From Luidia sarsii (lineage: Eukaryota > Echinodermata > Asteroidea > Paxillosida > Luidiidae), in NCBI GenBank assembly GCA_949987565.1, contig OX465107.1, forward strand, positions 18,952,607-19,016,606: a stretch of DNA of 64,000 nucleotides. Reading direction: 5' to 3'. Positions 25,184 through 39,176 of the stretch are shown here, one piece after another (the stretch's first letter is position 1; every line of letters begins with the position of its first letter). A program made the position numbers and the translations under genes. The notes beneath the pieces were generated by a model, which worked only from the letters and a program-made list of their open reading frames with translations, was not told the origin of the DNA and searched no databases.

Positions 25184-28100
25184 AAGAGAGAGGGGGAGAG
25201 AGAGAGGGGAGAGAGAGGAAGGGAGATAGATGAAAGAGAAAGGTGGAGGGGAGAGAGGTTGGAAGGGGGGAGAGAGAGGGGAGCAACTGAATGAGCAACA
25301 GAGGGAGGGGAGGGAGAGAAGGAAAAGGAAGGAAGAGGGATAAAAGAGAGGGAGAGTGGAGAGAGAGAAAGAGAGAGGAAGGGGCAAGAGAGGGGAGTGA
25401 GAGGAAGAGAAAGAGAGGGAGTACAGTATGTCATCGTTGTGGTGGTGAGCCTGAGTGAGTTTGTCAGGACTCTTCCTTTTGTACCTGTGGCGTCCCTGGA
25501 TCCATGCATGAAAGCCATGCTTTAGCCTAAACAGTAAAGTTAAAAACCTCAGGCATGGAAATTCTCACTAGATTTGGAAACATCAGAATTAGAGGTCAGC
25601 AAAGACTAATACCCTGTGTGATTTCACTCTTCAGTTCATGAAGTTTGGCAGGACAGCGACCTTATTCTTGACATTATTCCCTCGAGGACAAAAAAAAAGA
25701 AAAAGAAAAAAAAACTTTCTGATATTTGCGTTTTGGTTATTTCATTCAGTAAGCAGTTTGCCAAATGTTTGCATGCTGCTTTATGCTTGGCTATCCAGGC
25801 ACAGGCATGGGAGACTTGTTTTGCCCGAATAATCCATCCAAAACACAATATTGGGGATGTCTCATTGTGCTATCCACCTTGTAATGTTCATACCTGATGC
25901 CATATAGAGGCTGCCTGATATAACCATGGAGATTGGTGTCCTGGTGACCACTGGTGTTTATCATCAGCCAGGAATATAGATGTAAATGTGGAAAGTATAT
26001 TTAGTAAAGTGCGGGGGTGTGTATTGTGTTGTTCAGAGAGTGGGAAGAGATGGCATTTGGGTAGGCATGGGCTTTATCGGGTAAGTTGGGAATCAGGGAC
26101 CTGAATTTCGGAATCATCTGGTACCGGGGGGGGGGGGGGGGTTGAGGGTACCTGCATTAAATGAAAAACATAAGAAATTAAGAAAGGAAAAAAAGTTATG
26201 TAAAAGATTTAGGCAAGAGAAAAATTTAAATGTCATTGTCAACAGTTCAATTCTACTGACTTTGGAACATTTACGGACAAAAGCGTTTGTATTTAAGAGA
26301 AACCGAGCTAAATCTTCACACATCCGCAAAGTTTCCCTGGAGACCCTTTTGCCAGTGTTAGTTAAAATTTAAGAAACTGCTTTGACTTTTAAGGGCGACA
26401 AATCAACATGCTTTCTTCTTTTACTGCGGAAATCGGAAGTACGGAGTCGGGTAATGGAACCGACAAAATGGATCCGGGTAACCGTTGACTTTGGTCGGGT
26501 TTCGGGTACTCGGCTTGTTTCCCCAGCCCTACATCTGGATGTTCCTCAGAAACTGCCCGCCACCTCTCTCTCATACATGTACATATGAGGGCTGTCTGCA
26601 GTGGAGGTATAGCAGTGGGCCTTATAATGTCTGATTAAGACTTATTAACGATGATTTGAGCCAGGAATAATGCACAAGAGAGAGACACCGTTTCTGCTGC
26701 TCTGCATGAGTGTATTCATATTATCCGGTCAGAGGTCAAAGTGCCTTGCACTAGATCACATGCTGTATGAGGTGCTGAATGCATATAAATGTTAACATTA
26801 CAGGCCTGTTTTCAGCAGCGTGTCCTCTGAACAGGTGGCCGCCAGTTGTAGGTGGACATCCAGCATGGAAGCCTATGAGCAAGTGACTCACTCTCACCCA
26901 GTGCAACTCGATGCCGTCTCCGTCTTGTCCCTGGGTATCTCCCTCCGCTCTCTCTGGGAGCCTTCCCACTCCCTCCCCTCTTCGCCCGCAACAAGGCCAC
27001 CTGTGAAAAGGCCACTTGTGAGAGAGCCGCCCTTAAACTTGTCCATCCCAGAGGGGGAGGGGGTGGGGGGATGAAGAGGAAGAGGTCATGTCTGGATTTC
27101 CTCTCCTCCTGCTTACAGTCTGCCTGTTAAGAGGACACACTCCTGAAAACCAGCCGACTACATGTCCCTTCTTCACTCCCAAAAGTTATCCATGACGATC
27201 TTATTTGCGGCTTTCTTTTTATTTCTAGTCGACAGCCCCTGACTCAAAATTGACCGCAATTGTCAGGGCGTCATCTTTTCTTTAAAGAAAGACAGAAATC
27301 TTGTGAACTGCTTGCTGACTTAAATGACTCCAAAAAGCAAATTTTAAAAAGTTAAAAGCGAAGATCCTTTCCCAGAAATCCTGCCTTATAGAAAGGTCCT
27401 GTCCGCATTGAAACATTCGGCCCTCTATTGGGCTATCTTGCTCTTGATTCAAATCAATTAAATTAAATCACAAATACTCCCTTTAAAGCCCCTACACAAC
27501 ATTGGTATGATAAAAAAAAAAATGTTCACAGATTTACATGAAACTTACACAGTTTGAAGATGGTTATAGTAGAAACCTCTCACTGAAATATTGCTGCCTA
27601 AAATGATGTATTTTTGGGAGAAATGAGTAAAAGAAATAGTTTACGTCTCAGCGAGATCTAAACTATTTTTCGGAACAGTACGGCGTTGAATGCTGCATTT
27701 TCACGAAACAAATGAAGCGGTTTTCACGATTTTCTCGTGACTCAGTTGGCGGATTGAGCTGAAATTTACACAGGTGTGCTATTTCATGCATATGTTGGAT
27801 CAGACAACGTATGGATGCTATCCTTTGACCAATGTTGTGTAGGGGCTTTAAAGGCAATTTTGTGTTGGAAGAGCTCCTTAAAAGCAAAACGATTAAATAA
27901 ATACGAGCAATTAACATGATTAATTACCGGTATATCAAACACTCAATTCAATTCATTCAAAAACTTATTTAATTTAACTCATTCAAACACTCATTGAATG
28001 CAATTATTCAATTCATACAAACACTCATTCACTCTAATTCAATTCAAATTCAATTCAATTCAATTCAATTATAATGAAAATTCCAATTCATATTTTTTTT

Positions 28101-31100
28101 CATTAAGAAATTATATAAAATGTGATAAAAAAATACAACTTTTATCAAAAAAAATTTTTCATTAAAAATGATTCATTCAGAATAAGTTTATACATCAGAC
28201 AAGGTCACATTGAAGTAGTATTCATTAACCTTTTCTTACTAGCCAATATCTGCATTTATAATTTTACATTTGGAGCAATATGAATTGGGAAAAACCACTT
28301 CACAAAGTCTTGTCAAGTTGTGAATCTTTTGGGTCAAGTCCAAGTAACGTATCTGCGGTGATGGCGTGAATAGAAGCGGTGACATGCAGCAGGGCCAGGA
28401 GATGCATTCTTGTTGAATCCTGCATAATTATGACTCTGAGATTTCCACCTTGAGAAGCTGATGCTTTTATGTGCATACATGTATCTCCCATCCATCTCTC
28501 CATCCCTATCCATTAGCGGGGCAGGAAGTGGCAAGGAGTCTTTATCAAACTGTTTTGTTGATTTGCCGGGACCCTCCATAGTAAGAAACAACTCGAATCA
28601 GCCAATTATGTAGGTTCTAAAATGTTTACACATTTATGATCGTGGCTACTTATTTCTTTGTCAGTTAATACGGCGTCTGAGATATGACCGGTTATTTCTC
28701 TTTTGCTTTGAGGGGGGAAAGGACGTGGTGATTTACGGTTTCCTTTTCCCGGTGTGATTAGCTTGCAGTCAGTCTTGAAGAATTGAGGAGGGAGTGCAAA
28801 TCTTAACTGCATCACGACTTGGGGCAGAGAATTCAGGACACTGCTTGCATAGTGCTACCCAAACTCTACACAACTGGTATCCTGCTTGATTGTGTAGTCC
28901 AATGTATTTCCGTTTCACCAATGAATTTTCTGCCTCAAAACGTGCTGGGTATAGGAAATTTCCATTGTGCCTCAGGTCACGACAATGGTCATATCTGAGT
29001 ACATGCATTATCAGGTCGAGCACATTTCCTACCTAAGGGACAGCTCAGTGCACCAGCTCACAGTAGGCCTATACCGGTAACCAGGGACGTTGGGGCTCTC
29101 CACAGCCAAAACTCAACTTCCAAGGAAGGACGTGAAATACTTTGCAGGACTTTGAGCACTCAACTCCTTGGGAAGTGTACAGGGGTGGCTTTGACAAAGG
29201 CTTTTGATCCATTGTGACTCAACTTATGATGCGTAACCTATTTTACCATAGTCGTATCAGGCTGTATAGTAGTTCCCACTCATCAATCGTCACCTTACAA
29301 TTGGTATGTTCCGATGAGTTTATTGTAATCAACCACTGGACTGACTTCTCAAAGCCCAAGGAAGTAGGAATAACTTCAAGCACCCAATCCAGATGTGGAT
29401 AGTACAAACAATATACCTACTGTATTTATAGAGTCACAGATCACAAACCTGTAATCTATAATTCACATGGATATAAGAGGGTTTGCGGTGACACCATGTA
29501 TAATACAAGGTCTCTTATAGAAGAGGTGTGGTTCTGAAAAGAACCATTTCCTGATTGCTCCTGATGACAGCCAGAGCATACTGGCCAGAATGTTGGGTTA
29601 TCACTCGGGTTCTTTTTCAGAATCATACCTCTTCTTTAATTAAGAGACCTTAATATTATACATGGTCACATGGTGTCACCACAATCCCTGCTATATTGTT
29701 TCACCACTCACAGGTACCGGTACATGTACTGGTAACAGTGCATGGTTGTGGAGAAAGAAGTATTTCCCGATAAAAGGTTAGTGGAAGGATTCTGCTCGCT
29801 CTAATTGCAAAGAATCCTTATTCCACTCAAACACAGCAGTCCTGATTTGATTGATGACAGTGGTGATTCGTGCCCTTCCTCCTCATGCTGGCTACTTATG
29901 TGGAAAAAGACCAATAACGCGGCCTTAAAATACATGTAGCCAACAGTTACTGCCTGTATAGCGGAGACCACACAGACTGATTATCAAAGCCTAATATAAT
30001 TGTTGACCATAATAGTGCTGATGATGGCACTATAGACTTGATGGAATCAAAGCATTTTGCTATTATTAGCGCCATTTTTTTGACGTCATACGGAGGTCAG
30101 TCAGATGCTGCCATGGCAACCAGTTGACTATATAACATTTGAAGGCTTGCATGATGGAAGTGATGGAAGTGGGATGTTTGCAGTGACGCAAGTAGAATAT
30201 CTCCTTCCAGAGGCACAGTCTGTCTCAAAAGATATTCCACTTAACCAGCTCACTCTTTGTCTGCGCTCTGCCACTAATCGTGTAGGGAAAAAAGTCATTG
30301 GATTTCAGGTTGGGGAAATGAAGCTAGATCAAATGACGACTCTCACCAGTATGTGTACATAGCGCACCAAAGCAGCCAACCATCGTCATTGTTTTATTTC
30401 ATAAAACAAATTAGGAGGACCTGCAGCCGATTTCACGAAACTTCAAATATTGCATATGCGTAAGTTAGGCAACATTTTGCTGCCTTTTCTAAATAGTGCA
30501 CAAAAGAGCCATTGTGGCGCAAGACTTACGCAACTTGTACGTTGTGTAACTTACGCAATTTTTCCCTGAAATCGGCTGCTGACTTTTCGATCCTAGCAGG
30601 ACCTTTCTCTGCCTTTGAAAAAGGTCCTGCTAGGATCAAAAACATCAGGCCCTCCTAATTTTTGATATTCACTTTTTGGTCATTTTAGTCAGTAAGCAGT
30701 TGGCAACATTTTTGGCAACTTGCAGTAACTTTGCTTTATTTGGATGAATTTATGATGAAAACAACTCACTACGGAAACAGTACCAAAAATCGGGGTCGCA
30801 CCGAAGTAATGTGAACCAGTGCAAGGGAAACAGCTGTGACTTCAGCAGGAAGTGAGGCTTGACTTTGGCAGCACCTTGGGCCCAGATCACTGCGGGAGAG
30901 CACGTTCTGATCCTTTGCCTCTGCAGTGACATAAGGGCATGCACACACATTTGCAAAACGATGAGACCTACATGTACGCTCATTGCCCCTGGCTCTAATT
31001 AGGAAGAAGACTTATTCCGTTTAAACCAAGCAGGGCTGATTTTTCATATTTTTGTATTTTTTTTCTTTTTTTGTTACTGCCGTAGTTTTTGCAACTTATG

Positions 31101-34100
31101 GGAAAAAGACCAATTGTACTGCTTTGAGCATCTCTCAAATGACCAAAATAGCTGAAAACACATTTTGAGAGCTTAAAGCCCCTACACAACACTGGTAAGA
31201 GAGAAAAACAGATGTTCACAGTTTGAAGATGGTTTAATAGTAGAAACCTCGCACTGAAATATTTCTGCCTAAAAATGCTGTATTTTTTGAGAAAAGAGTA
31301 AAAGAAATCATTTACGTCTCACCCCTAAATCAACCCCTAAATGCTTCACCCCTAAATGCTTCATTTTTGCAAACAAATGAAGCGGTTTTGACTATTTTCT
31401 CGACACTCGGTTGGTGGATTGAGCTGAAATTTTCACATGTGTGCTATTTCATGCATATGTTGGATCAGACAACGTATGGATACTATTTTTTGACCTCGAC
31501 CAATGTTGTGTTATCCCTTTACTATGGTTGATCGTAACAGTGTTGCTGTTTTTTTAGACAGTTGTCAGCCTTCAGTTTATTTTTATGTAGTCTGGTTATA
31601 AAGTCATTATGCCAAGTCATTATGTAAATAACCAGCACACAGTTTTATTTATTTTGTTTTTTTCACATCTGACACTTTTCAACTTGATTTGTATGCTTCA
31701 TGCAAAGTCAATTCTTCTTCCTCTCATCTTGTCGTGAATGTTAAAAGGTCCTAAAAGCTGTTTTTCCTCTTTAACAAATCGTGCAGAATCTTTCTGTCTT
31801 TTGCCCTTTTCTGACTTTCTGAACGGTCCTGGATGGATTCAATTGAGATTCAGGTCTGACTTGAACCCCTTTCATTACCACGTTGTTTTAGACAGCAAGT
31901 ACACTTCCTTAAAACCAGATTGTTTTGAGCCCAATTAGGCCGCTTTTCTTAGCTCTCTTATTCAACGGCATTTTTCTCAATGAAGGCTCGCTTTTACAAC
32001 AAAATGTTGTGTATGTATTATATTCAGTATAACAAGGGCTTTCTGCTGGTCTGAAATCAAACTTAAATTTCTTTACTACAAGCAATTTACTGCTCCATCT
32101 TTCAAAAACTACCAAATAGATTTTTTTTCCAACTTATTTCTAAACAAGTCGCTATTTTCAAACCCATTTTCCACCATCAATTCTTAAATTAAAGAGGTGT
32201 TTTTGTCTGGGAGTTTGAAGATTTTCATTTTGTTCACGTTTTCATTATAACAGAGATGGTGTAGTGTTATTCAAAACTGCCCAATTTTCAGCAAATTCAT
32301 TCATTTGAATGTTCATTACTCTTATTTTTACCATTTACATCAAAGGGCGGTACAGGTATCGGGCTGGGCTTGTTTCAAGGCAGGTTATATTCACCCGACG
32401 ACGGCATTCTTCCCGCAAATGCTATTCTGCTGGTACCTTTATCTGATTGGCCAATCAGTTGTTTATACATATTCATGTATGCTCTATACTCTGACATTGG
32501 CCAATCAGAGTAAAGAGTGTTCATGAATATACATAACATCAGCAGGAACGAATTCCAGGAAGAATGCCTTTGCCGGGTGAATATACACTTCCTTTTTTGA
32601 GTGCTTTGGTCTTTATTGCTGTGATTTAGGTCTAACTTTCTTCACCTGAACATTTGTTGTCTGTTCTCTGATTTACTTGAAAATGTCTAATTGTCTTTTT
32701 GACCCAAGTTGTTTTTAACAGGGAACATTTTTGGTCAGCACAAACCCAACTTTTGGGACGTGTTGGTAAAACACAACCCCCAAACATTTCTGATAAAACC
32801 AGATCAAACGCTGGACTTTCCGTAACACTTTCTTATGGTGCTAACTTGATTGTTCAGTTTGCAATCTTGTGTATTTGCTCGTGTTTCTTTGCCTAGTTTT
32901 CTTGCCTGTTTCAGTTGTTAGTGGCCATAAATCTATTGATATATGCCATATCATTAGCATTAATAGCCCACGCTGTATTCTTTATATGGGGAGTCACTTG
33001 TCTGCCTAATGCATGCAAATGAAAGTGGATGAAATTACCTTAATTTAAGAGGGTGTTGATGGCAGATTTTACTGTAATTCCCCCTTTCTCATTTGGTCGA
33101 TGGATTGCGGCGGACTAAGTTACAGTTTATTGCCATCAAATTGAAGATTTCACAGAGGAATTGCTGAGCAGTGTCGGTCTTTCTCCCTGCAATATGTTTG
33201 AGCGGATTTCATCCATCGAGCGTCAAATTTCTGTCTGACCACAGCGCGATCAATCGTTTATTTTATACACTGTATGTAGTACCAGTACAATGTCAACAGT
33301 TTAGATGTTGTCATTTGATGTATTGATAACATTATTTATTGGCAGTATGTACTACTGGTTATATATTTATTTCAGACTTTGCATACAAAAGTAGTGAAGT
33401 ACTACAAAGGACATATGCAGACAGTCAGGGGAAGGAAAGCCCTGACACACATGACAGATAAAGGACAAAAGGAAAGGGAGTCGGACGTAGATTTATCTGA
33501 GCACTATCCAACTTCATGGCCTTAACATTCAGGAAGGGAATGACTAATCCTCACTTCATTAATCCTCCTTTCTTTCATCTTCCCTGTCCCTTTCCCCTTT
33601 GATCTCCTACCTACCTCCTGTCCCTTTGATCCTCCCCACCCTTTTGTTTGTTTTCCCTATAATTTCCCCTCCCTTAGTGTACACTGTACATCTACATCCA
33701 ACTCCCTTCTCTTTTGTCCTTCTTCTGTCATGTGTGCCAGGGCTTTCCTTCCACTGACTGTATGGGTATGTCCTTGTCATTTTGCCTTTGAGAAAGGTCC
33801 TGCTACATATAGGATCAAAATGGATAAATAGGTTTGCGGAGACACCATGTAAATTCTCTTTTGTGAGTAAGTTTGGTTCTGAAAAGAACCGGAGGAACTC
33901 GACGTTTCAAACAGTATACTCTGCTCGTCTTCAGGAGAAGACGAGCAAAAAGGATCAAAATGTCATTTATTGCCATTTATTTATTGCTATTTTTGTATTA
34001 CTACAAAAGAGAACACTCTTATAATGTACTGCAATCTCAGTGTATTGCTTGATTGCTGACTTGATTAAAACCGCAGGCAGCTCAGGTAGGATACAACTTC

Positions 34101-37100
34101 ATGCTCCTGCTTTCTACATGTAGTGTAGGCATGTTAGCCAAGAGACCACCGAGCTGGTCGAGGTCATGCGAGGTCAGGAAGGGCCAACCCTCACTTCAAT
34201 ATTCGATCTGGTCACGGCTGTAAGTTTTGGCTTTTGTTTTGTTTTGTATTTATCCTCGCAGGGTTTCGGATCTCCTGTTTGCTCGCAACGACCCGGAGGA
34301 GTTGCTGCTGAGCCTGGGGTTTGGGGGCGGCAAGGACCCGGATCCCCTGGAGCGCATCCCTGCGCGCTTCCTCCAGAAGCCCTCCGTTGCCCACGGCATC
34401 AGCGTCAGCAACTTTCTGACACTCTCTGAAACGCAAAACCCCAAGTACGGTAAGTCTCGTGAAGTACCAGTAACTTCCTGCAAGCAGTGCTGCCAACTGC
34501 TGATTGAATAAGAAAAGGAACTTGAAAACTTGAAACTTCAGGGTCCAATTGCACGGCTCTGCTTACCGTAAGCGTAGAATCGAACTCACAGAAGCAAACA
34601 TTCCGCTCTTAAAGGCCCTATACAACATTGGTAAAGGTAAAAAGTTTGCCACAGTTTGTGTGTTAAACCATTAAACATTCCAAAAGAGAAATCCTCTGAA
34701 GGTTTTAGCTCAAATGGTAACCTGAGAAAGTAGAAAGAGGCAAAAACCCGTCACGGTTAGTGTAAGAAATAGTTTATAACTCGTGAGTAATCCTTGCTTA
34801 CAGGATCCATGAAATGATTTCTGCGCTAAGCAGAGCCATTAAATTGGGCCCAGACGCCATAATACAAAAAGTGCTGGCTTACTCAAATTGACTGAATGCA
34901 AATCTCAAAAATTAAGGACATATCAATCCTAGCAGGCACTTTCTGCCCTTGAGAAATGTCCTGCCAAGATCAAAACATCTGGCATGCTGATTTGATCATT
35001 TTTTAACTTCATTTCTCTAGTGATGTCACATCAATTCAACGGGCTATGGTTGCAGCTACTTTGTATGTCACTATAGCTATGGCTGAGGGAATTCCTATGA
35101 CTACCGGTATTGCCTGTAAGAATAGCCATAGGCATAGTCCTAGCCCTTGCAGGTTCCTGTTGCCGCAGTGACCTTGTAGAGTTGAGTAGCAACAGCGCCC
35201 TCTGTTGATGGCATTTCTGCACAGTATTATCTCTCAGCTCGTGATGAAAGTGATTCTCCACAGGATTTTTGGGGGTGTAATTTTTGTGAGTGACAGCATC
35301 CAACTTATGGAAATATGTACTTTATTTCCACTGATTAAGAGGTGGTTGCCTGTAGCTTTGAGAATGAGTTTTTTTCTGAAACCACTGCTTATTTTTTTAT
35401 CTGAAATACTTTGACATTATGGGAGGGTTTGCAGTGAGACCATATACTGTATAAGGTCTCTTAGAGAAGAGGTATGGTTCTGAAAAGAACCTGAGTGATA
35501 ACTCGACGTTCCAGCCAGTATGCTCTGGCCGTCATCAGGAGAATTTTTTAAGAAACCTGATACATGGCGTCACTGCAAACCCCTCCCATATTGTTTCACC
35601 CACCATGCAAAGCCTCAATTCTTTTTTTACTTCGTGGCCTATTGGCACATACGGTAATGGCTGCTGTGGTCATGTCCTGGATAGCCACGATTCACTTGCC
35701 TGATGCTGCACGGAATCCTCACTTCCTCTGAGAAGGTTTTGAGTCAGTCGTTGAGAGGCTTCCCTCCCCCTCGTGTTGGCCGAGCATTCGTCCTTGCCAT
35801 CCACCCAGTTGCCTAGCGATTAGCCGATGTTGCCGTCATCAATTGACCTACATGTCTCGCGTCATTCTAAAGATGCCAGGAGTGGGTGGGACAGACCGAG
35901 ACGGGAAGAAAGAAAGGGAGAGAGATGGAGCGCTGGAGAGGGCCAACACTTTTCGGAACGCGGCATACTCGGTCGACAAGGCAACAGGGTATCTGCAGTA
36001 GAATGCCCATTATCGGCACCGGTTGCCATGCCAACTTTTTTCCCCGGACTGTGTTTCGTGCTGGATGTGGGCCCGGGTTTGTTTTGTCCCGCCATCACTA
36101 CTGGCCGTGGGTCTGTTCAGAGCACAGAGGCAGTCATCAGCGAGGCCAAGCCAGTCCATCTGTCTGTCACTCGGACTGTTCCACACAACCATCAATCCTT
36201 CATGGGCACAATCTTCTAGTTTTAACCTAGCCCTCTGCTGGCTCAGGACCAACATTGACCACTTTATACAGCGCTCAACATTTAGCGGTTGCCCGCTTGC
36301 CCGAGGCAAGTAAACTTTCACATCGGGCAATTAAAATATTAATGTTCAACATGTTAGAATTTACTTGCCTGATCAGGCAAGTAAAATTAATGTTCAACAA
36401 GTAAAATTTTGATCTTCGGATAATGGAAATCATCAAAGTCCTTACCAAAAAGCGAGCCGATTATGTTTAAATATTGTTCGCATTATTATGATTATCATTT
36501 TAAAAAAGTGGATCTTTTGCATCCTCTGAGAAGTGCACGCGAGCATTACATGTATGTAAGTACATGAACCTTTAGGAGTGCCACGAAGCGCAGACTGTAT
36601 GACACAGTCATGAGTCTCATGTCTACCTAAAAAAAAAGAGACCGATTCCTTGCACTTTTTTCCTTCTACTCAAGATGGAAGAGGTACGGAAAAACATCTT
36701 GAGCATTTATAGTTATGGTTCTTGTTATTTGTGCGGAGACTAGGCACATAGCAGAATGCATCCACAAAATATCCACCTTCCACGATCCTTCCATCAGTCA
36801 ATATTTGAGGAGAGTGGGATCACATCGCCTACACACAAGTCTTGGCACGGGAGGAGGCATCTCAAGTCAGCCTTCATCTCCTTCCAGCAAATCGGATTGC
36901 AGGGAGATAGGACTCGATATACACTCAGCATCACGAACAGTGCAGTAATATGCAGTAACAACCAAGTACAATTGTCACAGAACTGTTTTTTTTTTTCTTG
37001 GCTAGTTGATTAATGTTATCATATGATCGTGCTGGCTACATCAGCCTCGTGCGATTTTTTTTTAGTGTTTTGTCTTTTAACTGCCGTTAGTCATGAAGTA

Positions 37101-39145
37101 CACACGTTACAAGCACCTGCTATAATGCAATAACCATTGATTTTTGCAGGCTTGTGCAAGAAAATTGAATCCCTCCGGGGTTTTTTAAATTCCTAAAAAA
37201 ATCCATAAATTTATTGTTACGATTTGTGTTCCTCTTCCTATTCCTATACTAGGGTGGCACTTGTAAGCATGAAAAGACATCGAATACTGTATCTTTGGTG
37301 CCTTTAGAATTATTCTTCAGAGGATCCATTCCTTGTATAAGGTCCCCATGCCCTTGTCTGAAATGATTGCTTCCGCTATTAAATAAATGCCAAACAAACA
37401 GGGAGTTGATGAGGGAACAAACATGCAAACAATTAAAAAAAAAAAAAAAAAAAAATGGCCATTACATGAAGGTGTTCAGATTACGGGAGGAAGTAAGAAG
37501 CCTTTTTGGAATAGCTGTATTTCATTTTAGGCTGTCGTCTGAGCACAATCGGCTGGCCAATCTCGTCCCTAGACAAGTCAGCTGGCTATTTCCCCTCCCC
37601 TTCCCCTCCCATAGCCAACTAAGTATCGCCATCAGTCCGACAGGAACTGCCCCAAGCAGAGTGCTGCAGGAGAGTGCTGTAGTAAGGCCGGCTGTGTATT
37701 TGCTTTTTTGTTTAATCAGGGTTGTTGTTGTTTTTCCTGGCAGTTGAACGACCTTCTGGAAGAGTGGAATAAATGAGGCATCAGTCGGGTTGTTTCCACT
37801 ACACCATATAAACGTGATTATTTGGATCGCGATTTGAATCACGATTCAAACTCCACTTCTTCTTTTTTTGTGGACACAATAAATGCGATCATTAGTGGAA
37901 TTTGAATTGCGATTCGGACTCCACTATAAAGAGTGAGACTTTTTCATTTGTGACGCAGTGTGTGTGAGAACGCTCCACTGAATCGCACCGTATTTTTTAA
38001 ATCCCACAATGCTAAGGTCACGCTCTGATTGACCAGAAGTGCCGTGCTTGTTTATATGTCGCCCTGCGTGGGCCCTTTCTTAATTATTTTCGTACTGGTA
38101 ACGGCCCTAGTGTTCAGAGATAGATTGCTTAACAGTGAGACTGCACCAGGAGACGTTTTGGTTTCTTTTGTGGGTGGAGGACGGATATTACTATCCTGCA
38201 CTGAGCATGTTCTTGATACTGGTGCAGAAGGAAATTACTTGTGCCACTGTTGACATTCGGCTGTTAACTTTATAAACACGGACACTAACCTAGGGTGGAT
38301 TAGGGGGGGGGGGTGTTAAGCAGTCCCCATCACAACATTGATAAGATTGAAAAACAGAAATGTTCACAGATTTACATGAAACTTATACAGTTTGAAGATG
38401 GTTATAGTAAAAACCTCTCACTGAAATATTTCTGCCGAAAAATGTTGTATTTTGGGAGAAATGAGTAAAAGAAATCATTTACGTCTCACCGAGATCTAAA
38501 CTATTTTTCGGAACAGTATGGCATTGAATGCTGCATTTTCGCGAAACAAATGAAGCGGTTTTCACGATTTTCTCGTGACTCGGTTGGCGGACTGTGCTGA
38601 AATTTTCACAGGTGTGCTATTTCATGCATATGTTGGATCAGACAACGTATGGATGCTGTTCTTTGACCTCGACCAATGTTGTGTATAGGGGCTTTAAAGA
38701 GTCAAGCGAACAGCATGCTCACTTTGCCAACCTTTGAGGCGATTGTCGGAGCAGGGGGAGCATCAAGTCGTCGGCTCTGAATTCCACAAGCCTGTCATGT
38801 GTATACAACATGATGCATAGGACAAATTGACTGTCTCGTGCATCATTGGCACGCTGGATCTGATTGTTTACAATGGCTATTTAATCGCTTCTGGAGTGGA
38901 CAATGTTGAAATGAGATGTCATCCTCCCATGTATTTTTTCTCATTTGAGATGTTATCACTCTACTATGAACTGAAGTTTGTCTTGGTCTTTCTCTCACCC
39001 CTCTCTCTGTCTCTCTCTCTTTCTCTCTCCCTCCACCCCTCTCTCTCTCACCCCTCTCTCTGTCTCTCTCTCTCTCTTTCTCTCTCCCTCTCCCCCCTCT
39101 CTCTCTCACTCGCTCTCTCTCTCTCACTCGCTCTCTCTCTTTCTC

Positions 39146-39176
<31 letters not shown>

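Larger units (their letters stand above)
21782..34261 (+). other. Intron 4 (about 12.5 kb)
   Basis: Donor gtaagg, acceptor ctcgcag. The contents are a 116-bp foldback (22011-22126), SINE pieces, a long GA tract (24950-25432), an ATTCA-rich region, family C copies (27484, 31173), family B palindromes (29470, 33826), family A copies, family J copy 2 and a TATATTCACCCG element (32386-32588). The stretches 23000-24060, 25435-27300 and 28080-29470 hold only homopolymer runs (for example G at 26127-26143) and ordinary intron. Confidence 0.7.

Noticed and set aside
24761..25518. Ser/Leu/Pro or Arg/Glu/Gly repeat proteins in GA/CT tracts (also near 39000, 44100, 45200 and 47600)
   Set aside because: Pure dinucleotide composition yields these frames on both strands.
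30105..30362. 85-codon ORF in intron 4
   Set aside because: Reads plausibly but has no motif, no neighbours and no splice sites in frame.
34612..34790. Sixth copy of the family C MITE
   Set aside because: Only the first 25 bases (aaaggccctatacaacattgg) resemble the family end. The interior does not match.
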